From Candidatus Zixiibacteriota bacterium (GTDB lineage Bacteria; Zixibacteria; MSB-5A5; GN15; JAAZOE01): DNA of 64,000 bases. The translations under genes and the position numbers were made by a program. This document shows positions 1-7,350 of the stretch, piece by piece. Under the pieces are notes generated by a model. The model worked only from the letters and a program-made list of their open reading frames with translations. It ran no database searches and was not told the origin of the DNA. The stretch covers positions 1 through 64,000 of the forward strand of contig DAOUTW010000018.1 in NCBI GenBank assembly GCA_030668485.1, in the 5' to 3' direction. Numbering within the stretch: position 1 is the stretch's first letter; each line of letters opens with the position of its first letter.

Positions 1-230
1 AGCTAAATCGTCTGAAAATACTTATTGTCAAAACCGAGGCTTAATCAGAAGATGAGAAAAAGTTACTTCCTCTGGTGCCTCCATCTGTGTAAAAAAATGA
101 CCCCTTTACCAACACTTTTTGGTCATTATGCCCGCGATGACAGCGTTTATTTGGGTTTATCAACATGCCCTAAAGGAGTGCGGCACCCAGCACATTGGAG
201 GGCCAAAGGGGGAGGGTTTTCTATAGAAAA
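1..230. other. non-coding left flank with a dispersed-repeat fragment
   Basis: I recognise no gene here. The ORF at 25-246 has no family resemblance, and its C-terminal part is encoded by a segment (ctaaaggagtgcggcaccca, about 172-191) that recurs near 2007-2026. It is therefore better read as dispersed repeat than as protein. Confidence 0.5.
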
Positions 231-260
231 GGGTCGGTCCCGGTAACCGGCCCTTTATTT
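231..260 (+). terminator. rho-independent terminator
   Basis: An 8-bp stem GGGTCGGT / ACCGGCCC (one T-G pair) closes a 7-nt loop and is followed by TTTATTT. It would end transcription entering from the left edge and insulate the FISUMP gene downstream. Confidence 0.65.
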
Positions 261-277
261 CATCCTAACTTTCCCTA

Positions 278-305
278 TTGACATTATTCTCCCTGATGCT
301 ATATT
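278..305 (+). promoter_or_regulatory. sigma70-like promoter of the dockerin/FISUMP gene
   Basis: TTGACA (278-283) and TATATT (300-305) are separated by 16 bp and lie about 150 bp upstream of the ATG at 454, just after a terminator. The gene also has a strong Shine-Dalgarno AGGAGG at 441-446. The long leader carries no feature I recognise. Confidence 0.5.
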
Positions 306-453
306 GAGGCAGGATCACTCACAGCAAGGGCAATCGCTTTCTGGACAGGTGAATCGTGGTTTTGAAACCCTTATATGGGAAATCTCGGATTAGGAATAAA
401 AAGTCGTTTTGTTTCTGCTGTAATTTTAACAATTTTTAACAGGAGGCAAACTC

Positions 454-1287
454 ATGCATATGTATTCGTTATCACGTGTTTTTTGCCTGATGGTGCTGGT
501 GTGCATGTATTTGGCCAGCCCGGTAATTTCTGAAGGGAGCAGGTGCGGCGACGCCAATGGCGACGGCGATATCAACGTCGGCGATGCCGTTTACCTGATC
601 AACTACGTATTCAAGGGTGGTCCGGAGCCGGATACAACCTGCTGTGAATCTTATTGTTCATCGACAGCGACTGATATAGATGGTAATTTTTACCGAACAA
701 TTAAAATTGGTGATCAGTGCTGGATGATGGACAACCTAAAGGTCACCCACTACCGTAATGGCAATGACATACCAAACGTGACAGACAATACCGCATGGGC
801 AGGTCTTTCTACCGGCGCCTACTGCGACTACAACAACGATGTAAACAATGCTGCTACCTATGGCCGACTATATAACTGGTATGCAGTGCGTGACAGCCGA
901 AATATGGCACCTGAAGGCTGGCATATACCAACAGATGCTGAATGGAAGCAACTGGAAATGTATCTTGGAATGAGCCCGGCAGAGGCGGACGCTACTGGAT
1001 GGCGAGGGACTGATGAAGGCGGCAAGCTAAAAGAAACGGGGACAACGCGTTGGGGCAGTCCCAATGCTGGCGCGACCAACGAAAGTGGTTTCACCGCGCT
1101 GCCCGGCGGGTACCGCTACAGCGATGGTAGCTTCGGCGCTATGGGTATCTATGCCTTCTTATGGTCATCCACGGAGTTCGATAGTGGCACCGCATGGGGC
1201 CGGGGCCTGCATTCCAATGGTTCAGACGTCAGTCGTACCTCCGACGATAAGCTTTACGGGTTTTCGGTCCGTTGTGTCAGAGATTAA
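454..1287 (+). CDS. secreted dockerin-FISUMP protein, candidate DGR target
   Basis: This 277-residue exported protein starts at an ATG 7 nt after AGGAGG. Residues 1-26 are a signal peptide (basic start, then CLMVLVCMYLASPVIS). Residues about 31-60 match one dockerin-type half with a calcium-loop pattern (DANGDGDINVGD). From about residue 66 the chain matches the 'Fibrobacter succinogenes major paralogous' (FISUMP) domain: DIDGNFYRTIKIGDQCWMMDNL, GWHIPTDAEWKQLE, ESGFTALPGGYR, WSSTE, and a terminal GFSVRCVRD. FISUMP belongs to the C-type-lectin-like folds used by variable proteins of diversity-generating retroelements. The C-terminal 50 residues, rich in S, D, G and Y at scattered sites between conserved anchors, sit where a DGR variable region would. 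An avd remnant follows 57 bp downstream. Its role is probably surface ligand binding (inference). The domain call is firm; the DGR link is likely. Confidence 0.85.
   Translation: MHMYSLSRVFCLMVLVCMYLASPVISEGSRCGDANGDGDINVGDAVYLINYVFKGGPEPDTTCCESYCSSTATDIDGNFYRTIKIGDQCWMMDNLKVTHYRNGNDIPNVTDNTAWAGLSTGAYCDYNNDVNNAATYGRLYNWYAVRDSRNMAPEGWHIPTDAEWKQLEMYLGMSPAEADATGWRGTDEGGKLKETGTTRWGSPNAGATNESGFTALPGGYRYSDGSFGAMGIYAFLWSSTEFDSGTAWGRGLHSNGSDVSRTSDDKLYGFSVRCVRD
1105..1287 (+). other. candidate DGR variable region (VR)
   Basis: This is the 3' end of the FISUMP gene, from GGYR (residue 218) to the stop. Conserved anchors (GGYR, MG, WSSTE, AW, SDV, GFSVRCVRD) alternate with positions filled by varied residues (YSDGSFGA, IYAF, FDSGT, GRGLHSNG, SRTSDDKLY). 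That is the pattern expected when AAY codons of a template have been rewritten by adenine-specific mutagenesis. No template repeat was found in the flanking DNA, so the assignment rests on position, fold and the neighbouring avd remnant. Confidence 0.55.
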
Positions 1288-1344
1288 TCGACTATTTGAC
1301 GATTCGGTCTATGGGGTGAAGCCCAGCGAAATCGATTTGTAAAA

Positions 1345-1521
1345 ATGGCAGAGTACGATGGATTAACAGTATGCAAGACAAGCTATGACCTGCTGCTTGA
1401 GATTTTTCGTTTTACCAAAGAATTCAACCAGGAGTTCAAATATACCGTAGGAGAAAGCCTGAAGAAGGAGACCTTGGAGTTGATCATCCTGATCTACCGG
1501 GCCGGTGGCCGCGATCTTTGA
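1345..1521 (+). pseudogene. avd: truncated avd (DGR accessory four-helix-bundle protein)
   Basis: This 58-codon ORF (MAEYDGLTVCKTSYDLLLEIF... ending IYRAGGRDL-stop) is below the ORF-track cutoff. Its first ~52 residues resemble the Avd / 'four helix bundle protein' family, which binds DGR reverse transcriptase and is needed for retrohoming; full-length members are roughly 110-125 residues. Similarity stops at LIYRA. The coding sequence then runs into a palindromic repeat (ggtggccgcgatctttgatcgcgg) and a TGA, so about half the protein, including the later helices, is missing. No reverse-transcriptase ORF follows. I read this as a decayed accessory gene of the DGR that once diversified the upstream FISUMP gene. 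Confidence 0.7.
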
Positions 1522-1979
1522 TCGCGGTTTACGAACAGTATCAACTTTTAATGACCTGCCGAGAACACAGAATCATCCTATCCATAGATTGCATCCCGCC
1601 ATGGCGGGCAGGCGTCACTCGTTCCGCCATCGGCGTCACTTGTTCCTCGCAATGACCGGCAGGGGCCGGGTTTTGGCAGGGGCCTGTTTTCTGCTGTCGC
1701 GTGGATGACCGGCAAAAGCCGGTTTTTGGCTGTCGCGTGGATAATCTGAATTAATTGCCATAGTAAACGCTGGGGCAGACGAGGGCGTCTGCCGCCCACA
1801 GCACCCGGCACAATCATTTGCTGCAGGGTCACAATCCCGCAAGCGGGATCAGGACCCTGCAGAACAGTAAATATCTTACTTTTGAGACAGTCTCAGGGCG
1901 TTTGCCGCTCACAGGCAGAAGCCGGTTTTTGGCTGTCGCGGTGGCATTCGTATACTGCGATCAAGATCGCGGCCACCGG
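1502..1979. repeat. inverted repeat pair bounding a repeat-rich segment
   Basis: ccggtggccgcgatctttga-type sequence at 1502-1533 recurs as its near reverse complement at 1949-1979. Each arm is itself palindromic (cgatc/gatcg). The left arm coincides with the point where avd homology ends. The interior holds copies of a GGCAAAAGCCGGTTTTTGGCTGTCGCG repeat and a nested palindrome. No transposase is encoded. Confidence 0.6.
1821..1862. repeat. nested palindromic repeat, copy P1
   Basis: Outer arms CTGCAGGGTC / GACCCTGCAG enclose an inner hairpin ATCCCGC-AA-GCGGGAT, followed by AAC. Other copies at 5720, 6508 and 56878 keep the architecture but change both arms in step. Confidence 0.7.
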
Positions 1980-2039
1980 TCAGATGATTATTGGGACTTC
2001 GCACTCCTAAAGGAGTGCGGCACCCAGCACAATCATTAA

Positions 2040-2064
2040 CTGCAGGGTCATCCGCCACGGCGGA
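2040..2064. repeat. partial nested palindromic repeat, copy P5
   Basis: The left outer arm CTGCAGGGTC and an inner hairpin TCCGCC-AC-GGCGGA are present; the right outer arm is missing. Like P1 it is preceded by AATCATT. Confidence 0.5.
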
Positions 2065-2167
2065 CCGCCCACAGGCAATTATCGCAATCTTTTGTCAGCA
2101 TTCGCTTTGTGAAAATAAAAAGCCGGCCAAATTTAATCTCACAAAAATCTATCAAAAAATGAAATTA

Positions 2168-2212
2168 ACCTTGATTATATAGTGTAGCTTTTGTATACTT
2201 AATAATCAAGGT
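2168..2212 (+). promoter_or_regulatory. promoter with flanking 11-bp dyad upstream of the MerR-Hdr operon
   Basis: TTGATT (2171-2176) and TATACT (2194-2199) are 17 bp apart. A perfect 11-bp inverted repeat ACCTTGATTAT (2168-2178) / ATAATCAAGGT (2202-2212) overlaps the -35 box and the expected start site. This suits an autoregulatory operator for the MerR-type protein encoded 28 bp downstream. MerR operators usually have a tighter dyad within the spacer, so the mode of binding is uncertain. Confidence 0.6.
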
Positions 2213-2239
2213 ATAGACCCAATAACTGGTGAACGGAAA

Positions 2240-2749
2240 ATGCGGGAATCGGACGACGGACTTAGAGAAAAATTTCACAATCTCGCCGGCAACGGGGAAA
2301 GCGATTCCGACTGGGATCCGGTTATCTCAATCGGCACCGCCGCCGAAAAAGTAGGCCTGTCGGTCTCAGCCTTGCGCAAGTATGAAGCCGAAGGGCTGCT
2401 GATTTACCATCGTAGCGCCAGTTGCCGACGTCTGCTGTCACGGGCCGATATCAAACGTATCCGCATCATCCAGCATATCATCAACGATCTCGGGCTTAAC
2501 ATGGAAGGTATCCGGCGCCTGCTGGCCCTTCTTCCCTGCTGGCGGCTTAAACCATGCAGCGAGGAAGAGAAAAAATCATGCCAGGCGTTATCGAATGCGG
2601 TCAAGCCATGCTGGATGATAAAGGAAACGGAATGTGCCCGTCGGGGGTATGATTGCCACCAGTGCAATGTTTACCGTTATGGCGCCTACTGTACCGAGGC
2701 AATGAAGGCGCTTTTGCATAACCTGGGAGATGAAAACGACAGCAAGTAA
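2240..2749 (+). CDS. MerR-type regulator with cysteine-rich C-terminus
   Basis: This 169-residue protein is probably a redox- or metal-responsive transcription factor for the operon it heads. Residues about 29-100 form a MerR-type winged helix (SIGTAAEKVGLSVSALRKYEAEGLL, then the wing and a helix LNMEGIRRLLALLP). The C-terminal 70 residues carry many cysteines (PCW, KPC, KKSC, KPCW, ETEC, YDCHQC, YC), a plausible metal or Fe-S binding region. It lies 32 bp upstream of the cytochrome subunit on the same strand, behind a promoter with a perfect dyad. The RBS is weak (GAACGGAAA). The MerR fold is clear; ligand and targets are inferred. Confidence 0.85.
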   Translation: MRESDDGLREKFHNLAGNGESDSDWDPVISIGTAAEKVGLSVSALRKYEAEGLLIYHRSASCRRLLSRADIKRIRIIQHIINDLGLNMEGIRRLLALLPCWRLKPCSEEEKKSCQALSNAVKPCWMIKETECARRGYDCHQCNVYRYGAYCTEAMKALLHNLGDENDSK

Positions 2750-2781
2750 TTTGGAATTATAGATTCATATCTGGAGGGATA

Positions 2782-3708
2782 ATGGGTTTACTGCAATTAT
2801 TAAGCTATTTTGCCATACTGTTGTTTATCGTGGTCGTTACGGCCAAGATGGTCAAAATAGCGCGGATGCCGCTCCATTTAAGATGGGACCTGTATCCGAT
2901 ACCGCATGAAAAGGGCCGCGGTTCCTACGGCGGCTCATACTTCGAGGAAGTCGATTGGTGGACCAAACCGATGAACTTCTCGCTCATCAGTGAAATTTCA
3001 GCCATGGCCAAAGAGATTATCCTGGTCCAGTCGGTTTATCATAACAACCGATCGCTCTGGATATTCTCCTTCCCCTTCCATTTCGGCATGTACTGCCTTA
3101 TCGGTTTTATGGTCATGCTGGTGGCTGGTGCGATTTTCCAGGCAACCGGTGTCGTCATCGGTTCCGATTCGCCCAATACCCTGGCTGTAATCATCTTCCA
3201 CCTGACCAAAATTTTCGGTCTGGTCGGCTGGGTTCTCAGCATCATCGGCGGCATCGGATTGTTTTTCAGCCGCTTGTTCAGGGCCGAAATGCGCAACGCC
3301 TCGGTAATCAGCGATTACACCAATCTGCTGCTGCTTCTGGCGGTCTTTATTTCCGGACTGGCAGCCGCCTTCACGGTCGATTCTAATTATGTCGCCCTGA
3401 GAGGATTTGTGCAAAGCCTGATTACGCTCAAGCCGGCCGGAGTCCTTCCCGGAGCCGTTACTGTGCAACTCTGGTTATGGGCCGCGCTGATGATCTATTT
3501 CCCATATACCCATATGACCCATCTGTTCGGCAAGTATTTTACTTATCATAAAGTACGCTGGGAAGACGCGCCGAATATCAAGGGCAGTAAGATTGAAGCG
3601 ACTGTCAACAAAGCCCTCGGCTATAAGATAAACTGGTCAGCTCCCCACATCAAAACGGGCGCCACCTGGGCCGAAGCCGCAACTGAGGAGACCGCCAAAG
3701 ATGAGTAA
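2782..3708 (+). CDS. HdrE/NarI-like b-type cytochrome membrane subunit
   Basis: This 308-residue integral membrane protein has about five hydrophobic segments (residues ~3-22, 91-120, 132-165, 175-200, 225-245). Histidines lie in membrane positions (FPFHFGMY, HLTKIF, THMTHLFGKYFTYHK), as in the nitrate-reductase-gamma/HdrE family that passes electrons between heme b, quinone and a partner Fe-S protein. The partner is the next gene, whose start overlaps this stop by 8 bp, so the two are translationally coupled. The RBS GGAGGG lies 4-5 nt before the ATG. The family could serve HdrDE-, Tmc- or Hme-type complexes; the substrate is unknown. Confidence 0.85.
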   Translation: MGLLQLLSYFAILLFIVVVTAKMVKIARMPLHLRWDLYPIPHEKGRGSYGGSYFEEVDWWTKPMNFSLISEISAMAKEIILVQSVYHNNRSLWIFSFPFHFGMYCLIGFMVMLVAGAIFQATGVVIGSDSPNTLAVIIFHLTKIFGLVGWVLSIIGGIGLFFSRLFRAEMRNASVISDYTNLLLLLAVFISGLAAAFTVDSNYVALRGFVQSLITLKPAGVLPGAVTVQLWLWAALMIYFPYTHMTHLFGKYFTYHKVRWEDAPNIKGSKIEATVNKALGYKINWSAPHIKTGATWAEAATEETAKDE

Positions 3709-5314
3709 CAAGAAAACTTCATTAAAAGACTTTTCGCAGAAGGAAGGTCAGCTCGTCAATTTGGACGCCTCCAAGTTTTTACCGCTGCCTCCTCCCTATG
3801 ATAAAATCGAGGATTTGCCCACGATAAAACCGCTTTCGGAAAGTGCGCAGGAGAAATACGAGTGCGACCTCGACGGCATAACCGCGTTCAAATTCCCCCG
3901 TCCGGAGACTGACGAAGAGAAAAAGGAAATGATCGAGAAATTCCTCTCCGGCCTGCAGAAGCTATTTGACAGAGAGGACAACTGGACTTTCATGCAGCCG
4001 CTTTTCCTGACGATGGAATATTGCGCCAAATGCCAGACCTGTTCGGCGGCCTGCCCGGTGTACAAGGAATCCGGAGGGATCGATATCTATCGTCCCACCT
4101 ACCGCAGTGACATTCTCCGACGCCTGTACAAGAAATATGTGAAAGGCGGCGGCAAGTTTTTCTCGAAAATCTCCGGCAATGATATCGATGTCACCTGGAG
4201 GATGATCGCCCGTTTGATGGAATTGTCGTACCGCTGCACCATCTGCCGGCGCTGCGCTCAAACCTGCCCGATCGGCGCCGACAACGGCCTCGTGACTCGC
4301 GAACTGCGCAAGATTTTCAGCCAGGAGATGGGCATCGCCGTCGAACCTCTCCACAAGAAAGGTTCCGTGCTGCAACTGCAATCGGGATCATCGACCGGCA
4401 TGACCCCGGCTGCCTATCTTGACAATATCGAATTTCTGGAAGAAGAAGTCGAAGAACGGGTCGGGATGAAATTCAATTGGCCGATGGATAAGGAAGGGGC
4501 CGATATCCTTCTGATCCACAATGCCGGCGAATTTCTGGCCTGGCCGGAAAATCCGGAAGCGTTCGCCATCATCCTTGAAAAAGCCGGAATCAGTTATACT
4601 TTGTCGAGCGAACTGGTTGCCTACGACGGTGTCAACTACGGCGTCTGGTACGATGATGTCCAGTTTGCCAAAGTTGCGCTGAAACATCTTGCGGTAGCCA
4701 AGAAGCTTGGCGTCAAGAAAATCGTCCTCGGCGAATGCGGCCATGCTCACAAAGCCCTGACGGTCATCGCCGACCGCGTCATGCCGGGCGAATTGAATGT
4801 CCCCCGCGAAAGCTCCGTTACCCTGCTTCGGGATATTATTAAGGAAGGCCGCCTCAACCTCGATAAATCTCGCAATGACGAATACCATGTCACCTTGCAC
4901 GATCCCTGCAACATGGTTCGCCTGATGGGTATCGTCGAACCGCAGAGGGAGATACTGAGAGCGGTGGTCAATAACTTCCGTGAGATGGAGCCGCACGGCG
5001 TACACAATTATTGCTGCGGCGGCGGCAGCGGCTTTGCCATCACTCAGGATTTGAACTTCCCCGACTGGCGCCATGCCCTCTCCAGCCGGATCAAAATGCG
5101 CCAGATTCTTGACACCTATCAGGACATTATTGGACCGGAGCACAAGAAGTATGTTTGCGCTCCCTGCTCCAACTGCAAAGGGGCTATCCGCGATATGTTC
5201 GTCGCGTATAATACATTCGAACGCTGCAACATGTTGTATGGAGGTCTGGTGGAATTGATCGTCAACGCCATGACCGATTTCGACAAGGAATATATTGAAT
5301 GGGAATGGCATTAA
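3701..5314 (+). CDS. HdrD-like iron-sulfur protein with CCG domains
   Basis: This 537-residue cytoplasmic protein is probably the catalytic partner of the upstream cytochrome. Two 4Fe-4S ferredoxin motifs lie in the first half (CAKCQTCSAACP near 108-119; CTICRRCAQTCP near 185-196). The C-terminal half has two cysteine-rich CCG-type regions: a degenerate one around LGECGHAHKALT, and a complete one with HDPCNMVR, YCCGGGSG and CAPCSNCK. In HdrD-type proteins such regions bind the special [4Fe-4S] cluster that cleaves disulfides. The first CCG region seems to lack its usual tandem Cys-Cys, so perhaps only one active cluster is present. All key positions are Cys, not UGA/Sec. It reduces or oxidises a disulfide or passes electrons to quinone (inference). 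Confidence 0.88.
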   Translation: MSNKKTSLKDFSQKEGQLVNLDASKFLPLPPPYDKIEDLPTIKPLSESAQEKYECDLDGITAFKFPRPETDEEKKEMIEKFLSGLQKLFDREDNWTFMQPLFLTMEYCAKCQTCSAACPVYKESGGIDIYRPTYRSDILRRLYKKYVKGGGKFFSKISGNDIDVTWRMIARLMELSYRCTICRRCAQTCPIGADNGLVTRELRKIFSQEMGIAVEPLHKKGSVLQLQSGSSTGMTPAAYLDNIEFLEEEVEERVGMKFNWPMDKEGADILLIHNAGEFLAWPENPEAFAIILEKAGISYTLSSELVAYDGVNYGVWYDDVQFAKVALKHLAVAKKLGVKKIVLGECGHAHKALTVIADRVMPGELNVPRESSVTLLRDIIKEGRLNLDKSRNDEYHVTLHDPCNMVRLMGIVEPQREILRAVVNNFREMEPHGVHNYCCGGGSGFAITQDLNFPDWRHALSSRIKMRQILDTYQDIIGPEHKKYVCAPCSNCKGAIRDMFVAYNTFERCNMLYGGLVELIVNAMTDFDKEYIEWEWH

Positions 5315-5336
5315 GCCGTCAGGAGGGATTATATAT

Positions 5337-5711
5337 ATGGCTAAGAAAATACTTATCGTGGATGATGAGGAAGATCCCAGGACATACCTCGAAGTCCTCT
5401 TTCAGGATAACGGTTACGAAACCAAATGTGTGACCGATGGCGACGAAGCGCGTGCGGTGGTCAAAGACTATATGCCCGATCTGATCACGCTGGATATCAT
5501 CATGGAGCGGGAAACCGGTCAGAAGTTTTACCGCTGGATGCAGGATGACGAGGCGTTGAAGAAAATTCCGGTGATCATCTGCAGCGGCGTGACGCGGTAC
5601 AAAGAACTGTTTTCGCGCGATCATCTGAAGATGCCGAAACCGTTCTTTTTCGTCGAAAAACCGATCGACCGCCAATTGATGCTCGACAAAGCCAAAGAAG
5701 CGATGGGATAA
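5337..5711 (+). CDS. single-domain response regulator (CheY-like receiver)
   Basis: I place the start at 5337 (MAKKILIVDDEED), 9 nt after AGGAGGG, rather than at the ORF-track start of 5295, which lies inside the preceding gene. The 124-residue product is a stand-alone receiver domain: acidic pair DDEED, phospho-acceptor Asp in PDLITLDIIM, a Ser/Thr position in VIICSGVT, and the conserved Lys in FVEKPID. It has no output domain and no histidine kinase nearby. As the last gene of the MerR-Hdr operon it may adjust activity of the redox complex by protein-protein contact, which is an inference. Confidence 0.9.
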   Translation: MAKKILIVDDEEDPRTYLEVLFQDNGYETKCVTDGDEARAVVKDYMPDLITLDIIMERETGQKFYRWMQDDEALKKIPVIICSGVTRYKELFSRDHLKMPKPFFFVEKPIDRQLMLDKAKEAMG

Positions 5712-5719
5712 AGCATATC

Positions 5720-5760
5720 CCGGCGGGTCACAATTCGCAAAGCGAATCAAGACCCGCCGG
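5720..5760. repeat. nested palindromic repeat, copy P2
   Basis: Outer arms CCGGCGGGTC / GACCCGCCGG flank an inner hairpin ATTCGC-AAA-GCGAAT, followed by AAC. It sits 8 bp after the response-regulator stop and may double as a transcription terminator, though no T-run follows. Confidence 0.75.
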
Positions 5761-6507
5761 AACATTATTGATCGGATTCCTCGCCACATGCGAGGAGCCT
5801 GACTTATCCCTCCCCCACGATATATCTGCTGTTCTAGATTATACCACATATTGCGTTATTGTTTTAGCTGACACCACATCATGTTGATCTTAAATCGGTA
5901 AAATTCGGTGTAAGCTATCACCTCCTTTATAGTTATGAAGAATTGGCTTTGAATTGTACAAAAAGGGTGGCGGGGGCCACTTTTTGGCTGTCGCGGTGGC
6001 AGGTGCAACTTTTGTGAGTTTATGATTCTTATTTATCGGCATTACTCATCTCCCTTTTGGTTTTCTACTAATGGGAGATGATTCTGGATTAGCATCGATC
6101 CTATGTTGATTTTGTGGCAAAAGCCACTTTTGGGCTGTCGCGTGGATAAGTTATTCCAGTACATGAATCCGAAAGATGGGTGGCCTGCATCTTTAGAACG
6201 TGTTGAAAAAGTCGGCATGAGTCATTAATGGCCCATTTATTACTAACAGAGATGAAATTACTCCATTACTATGATAGAGTATAGATCGCCACGTCGCCCC
6301 CGGCGGACGATGGGTGAAGACTAGATGCCCGGTCGTCATGATCAAAATGATTGAGCTTCATGATGAGATTATTCCCAATAGAACCGGAATCGTCAACCAC
6401 AAATTAGCGCAACGAGATGCCCCCAAAAAACCACCCGCCGTCGCATCCGCGAACTCTGGGTGGGGTACTCGGTAAAGCGCGATCAGGGATTGTTTCGTGA
6501 CCGATCA

Positions 6508-6550
6508 GAAACCCGGAGCAAAGCTCCGGGCCACGCTCCGAAGGGGTTTC
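6508..6550. repeat. nested palindromic repeat, copy P3
   Basis: Outer arms GAAACCC / GGGTTTC flank an inner hairpin CCCGGAGC-AAA-GCTCCGGG. The architecture matches P1, P2 and P4 although the stem sequences differ. Confidence 0.55.
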
Positions 6551-6601
6551 GACTTACTCGATAAATGAGAGGTGTATGAAATGCAAAAACCAGGGAACTG
6601 G

Positions 6602-7336
6602 TCAGGTAACGAGTTCGAGTTGGTCGGACTCCCAAAAGTCTTTGGTGAGGATGCGGCCGCCGAGAAAGCCATTAAGTTCGAGGATGATCCCTTTCATCGC
6701 CTTACCGCATACGCTGGCATTATCGATTTTGAAGCAAACCGGATCTTGTTCAAGGCCCATCTCTTTGCAGCAATCGTCATAATCGGGATCGTTCAGAATA
6801 TCATCGATCTGTTTTTCGCTCGGTTTTGCCGTCTGCGCATCCATATGGATATCGATGACCTGATCGGCCAGGCGGGTATGGACGAATTCATTACGGACTA
6901 CAATCAACTGCCTGAATTTGCGATACTCACCGGTTTCAATTTTGAAATACTCGTCTTTTTCCATCCGGCTGTCTTCGTTGCAGACATACGGTGTCAGGTA
7001 TAATTTCCATTTCATCGGAATCTGAAAGGTGCGACCCCGCCGTTTGCGGCGATTTTTGGGGAATTTTTCGCTGCGAGGGAATTGATCTGCAAGAATGCCC
7101 AGTTCTTTGAATTTCTCCGGGATGCAGAATTCTTCCAGCGCATTGTTGAGTAGCGCCTCGATTGACATCATGCGGGCGATAAACGACATCCGGGCCAGCC
7201 GGTATTTCCAGAAAGTATAATACTCAGATTCGGTACCGCCGTTGTCGGCCTGCGAGGCGTATTCATAGGCCAGTTTAATAAGATGATCGGCATCATCCCA
7301 GTAATATCGATGCTGTTTTACGAGGGTTTCAGCCAT
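6602..7336 (-). CDS. unknown protein with HEPN-like RNxxxH motif
   Basis: I do not recognise a named family for this 244-residue protein. It is mostly helical by eye, with a helix-rich N-terminal half (WDDADHLIKLAYEYAS, ARMMSIEALLNNALEEF). It then has a basic linker (PKNRRKRRGR) and the segment LIVVRNEFVHTR, where R148-N-E-F-V-H153 fits the R-x4-H catalytic motif of HEPN RNases, with a polar residue after the Arg. HEPN proteins act as toxins, antiphage effectors or RNA-processing enzymes. No nucleotidyltransferase (MNT) antitoxin lies beside it. The start ATG has AAAGGA 7 nt upstream. It is separated from icd by a terminator. The coding call is good; the HEPN assignment is tentative. Confidence 0.7.
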   Translation of the reverse strand: MAETLVKQHRYYWDDADHLIKLAYEYASQADNGGTESEYYTFWKYRLARMSFIARMMSIEALLNNALEEFCIPEKFKELGILADQFPRSEKFPKNRRKRRGRTFQIPMKWKLYLTPYVCNEDSRMEKDEYFKIETGEYRKFRQLIVVRNEFVHTRLADQVIDIHMDAQTAKPSEKQIDDILNDPDYDDCCKEMGLEQDPVCFKIDNASVCGKAMKGIILELNGFLGGRILTKDFWESDQLELVT

Positions 7337-7350
7337 TGAATATCCTTTGA

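Larger units (their letters stand above)
1522..2167. other. repeat-rich intergenic region without genes
   Basis: The ORFs listed here (1505-1708, 1578-1832, 1636-1842, 1818-2039, 1991-2182) are built from repeats. Short hairpins (cccgcc-at-ggcggg near 1589-1602), GCCGGTTTTTGGCTGTCGCG units (near 1710 and 1914) and one full plus one partial nested palindrome occupy the stretch. I see no RT gene and no template repeat. Confidence 0.6.
5712..6601. other. gene-free region with dispersed repeats
   Basis: No convincing ORF is present. The stretch holds two nested palindromes (5720-5760, 6508-6550), a cctcgc-cacat-gcgagg hairpin near 5779-5796, and two copies of the ...TTTTTGGCTGTCGCGKTGG repeat (near 5975-6000 and 6117-6148). 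A short open frame near 6435-6565 (RRRIRELWVGYSVKRDQ) is unrecognised and runs into a repeat. Confidence 0.5.

Noticed and set aside
25-246. 73-residue ORF at the left edge
   Set aside because: Its C-terminal half is encoded by a dispersed repeat also found near 2007, it has no RBS or family resemblance, and a terminator overlaps its end.
1505-2182. Several ORFs on both strands (1505-1708, 1578-1832, 1636-1842, 1818-2039, 1991-2182)
   Set aside because: They translate repeat units (for example the repeated RDSQKPAFAGHPRDSRKQAP phrase) and palindromes, so they are not proteins.
3701-5314. HdrD-like protein as a selenoprotein
   Set aside because: Sec machinery is encoded, but all cluster ligands are read as Cys (YCCGGGSG) and the gene ends in TAA, so no UGA is involved.
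5319-5849. 176-residue minus-strand ORF
   Set aside because: Antisense shadow of the response-regulator gene and the P2 palindrome.
6572-7003. 143-residue plus-strand ORF
   Set aside because: Antisense shadow of the HEPN-like gene, which has the better RBS and protein-like composition.
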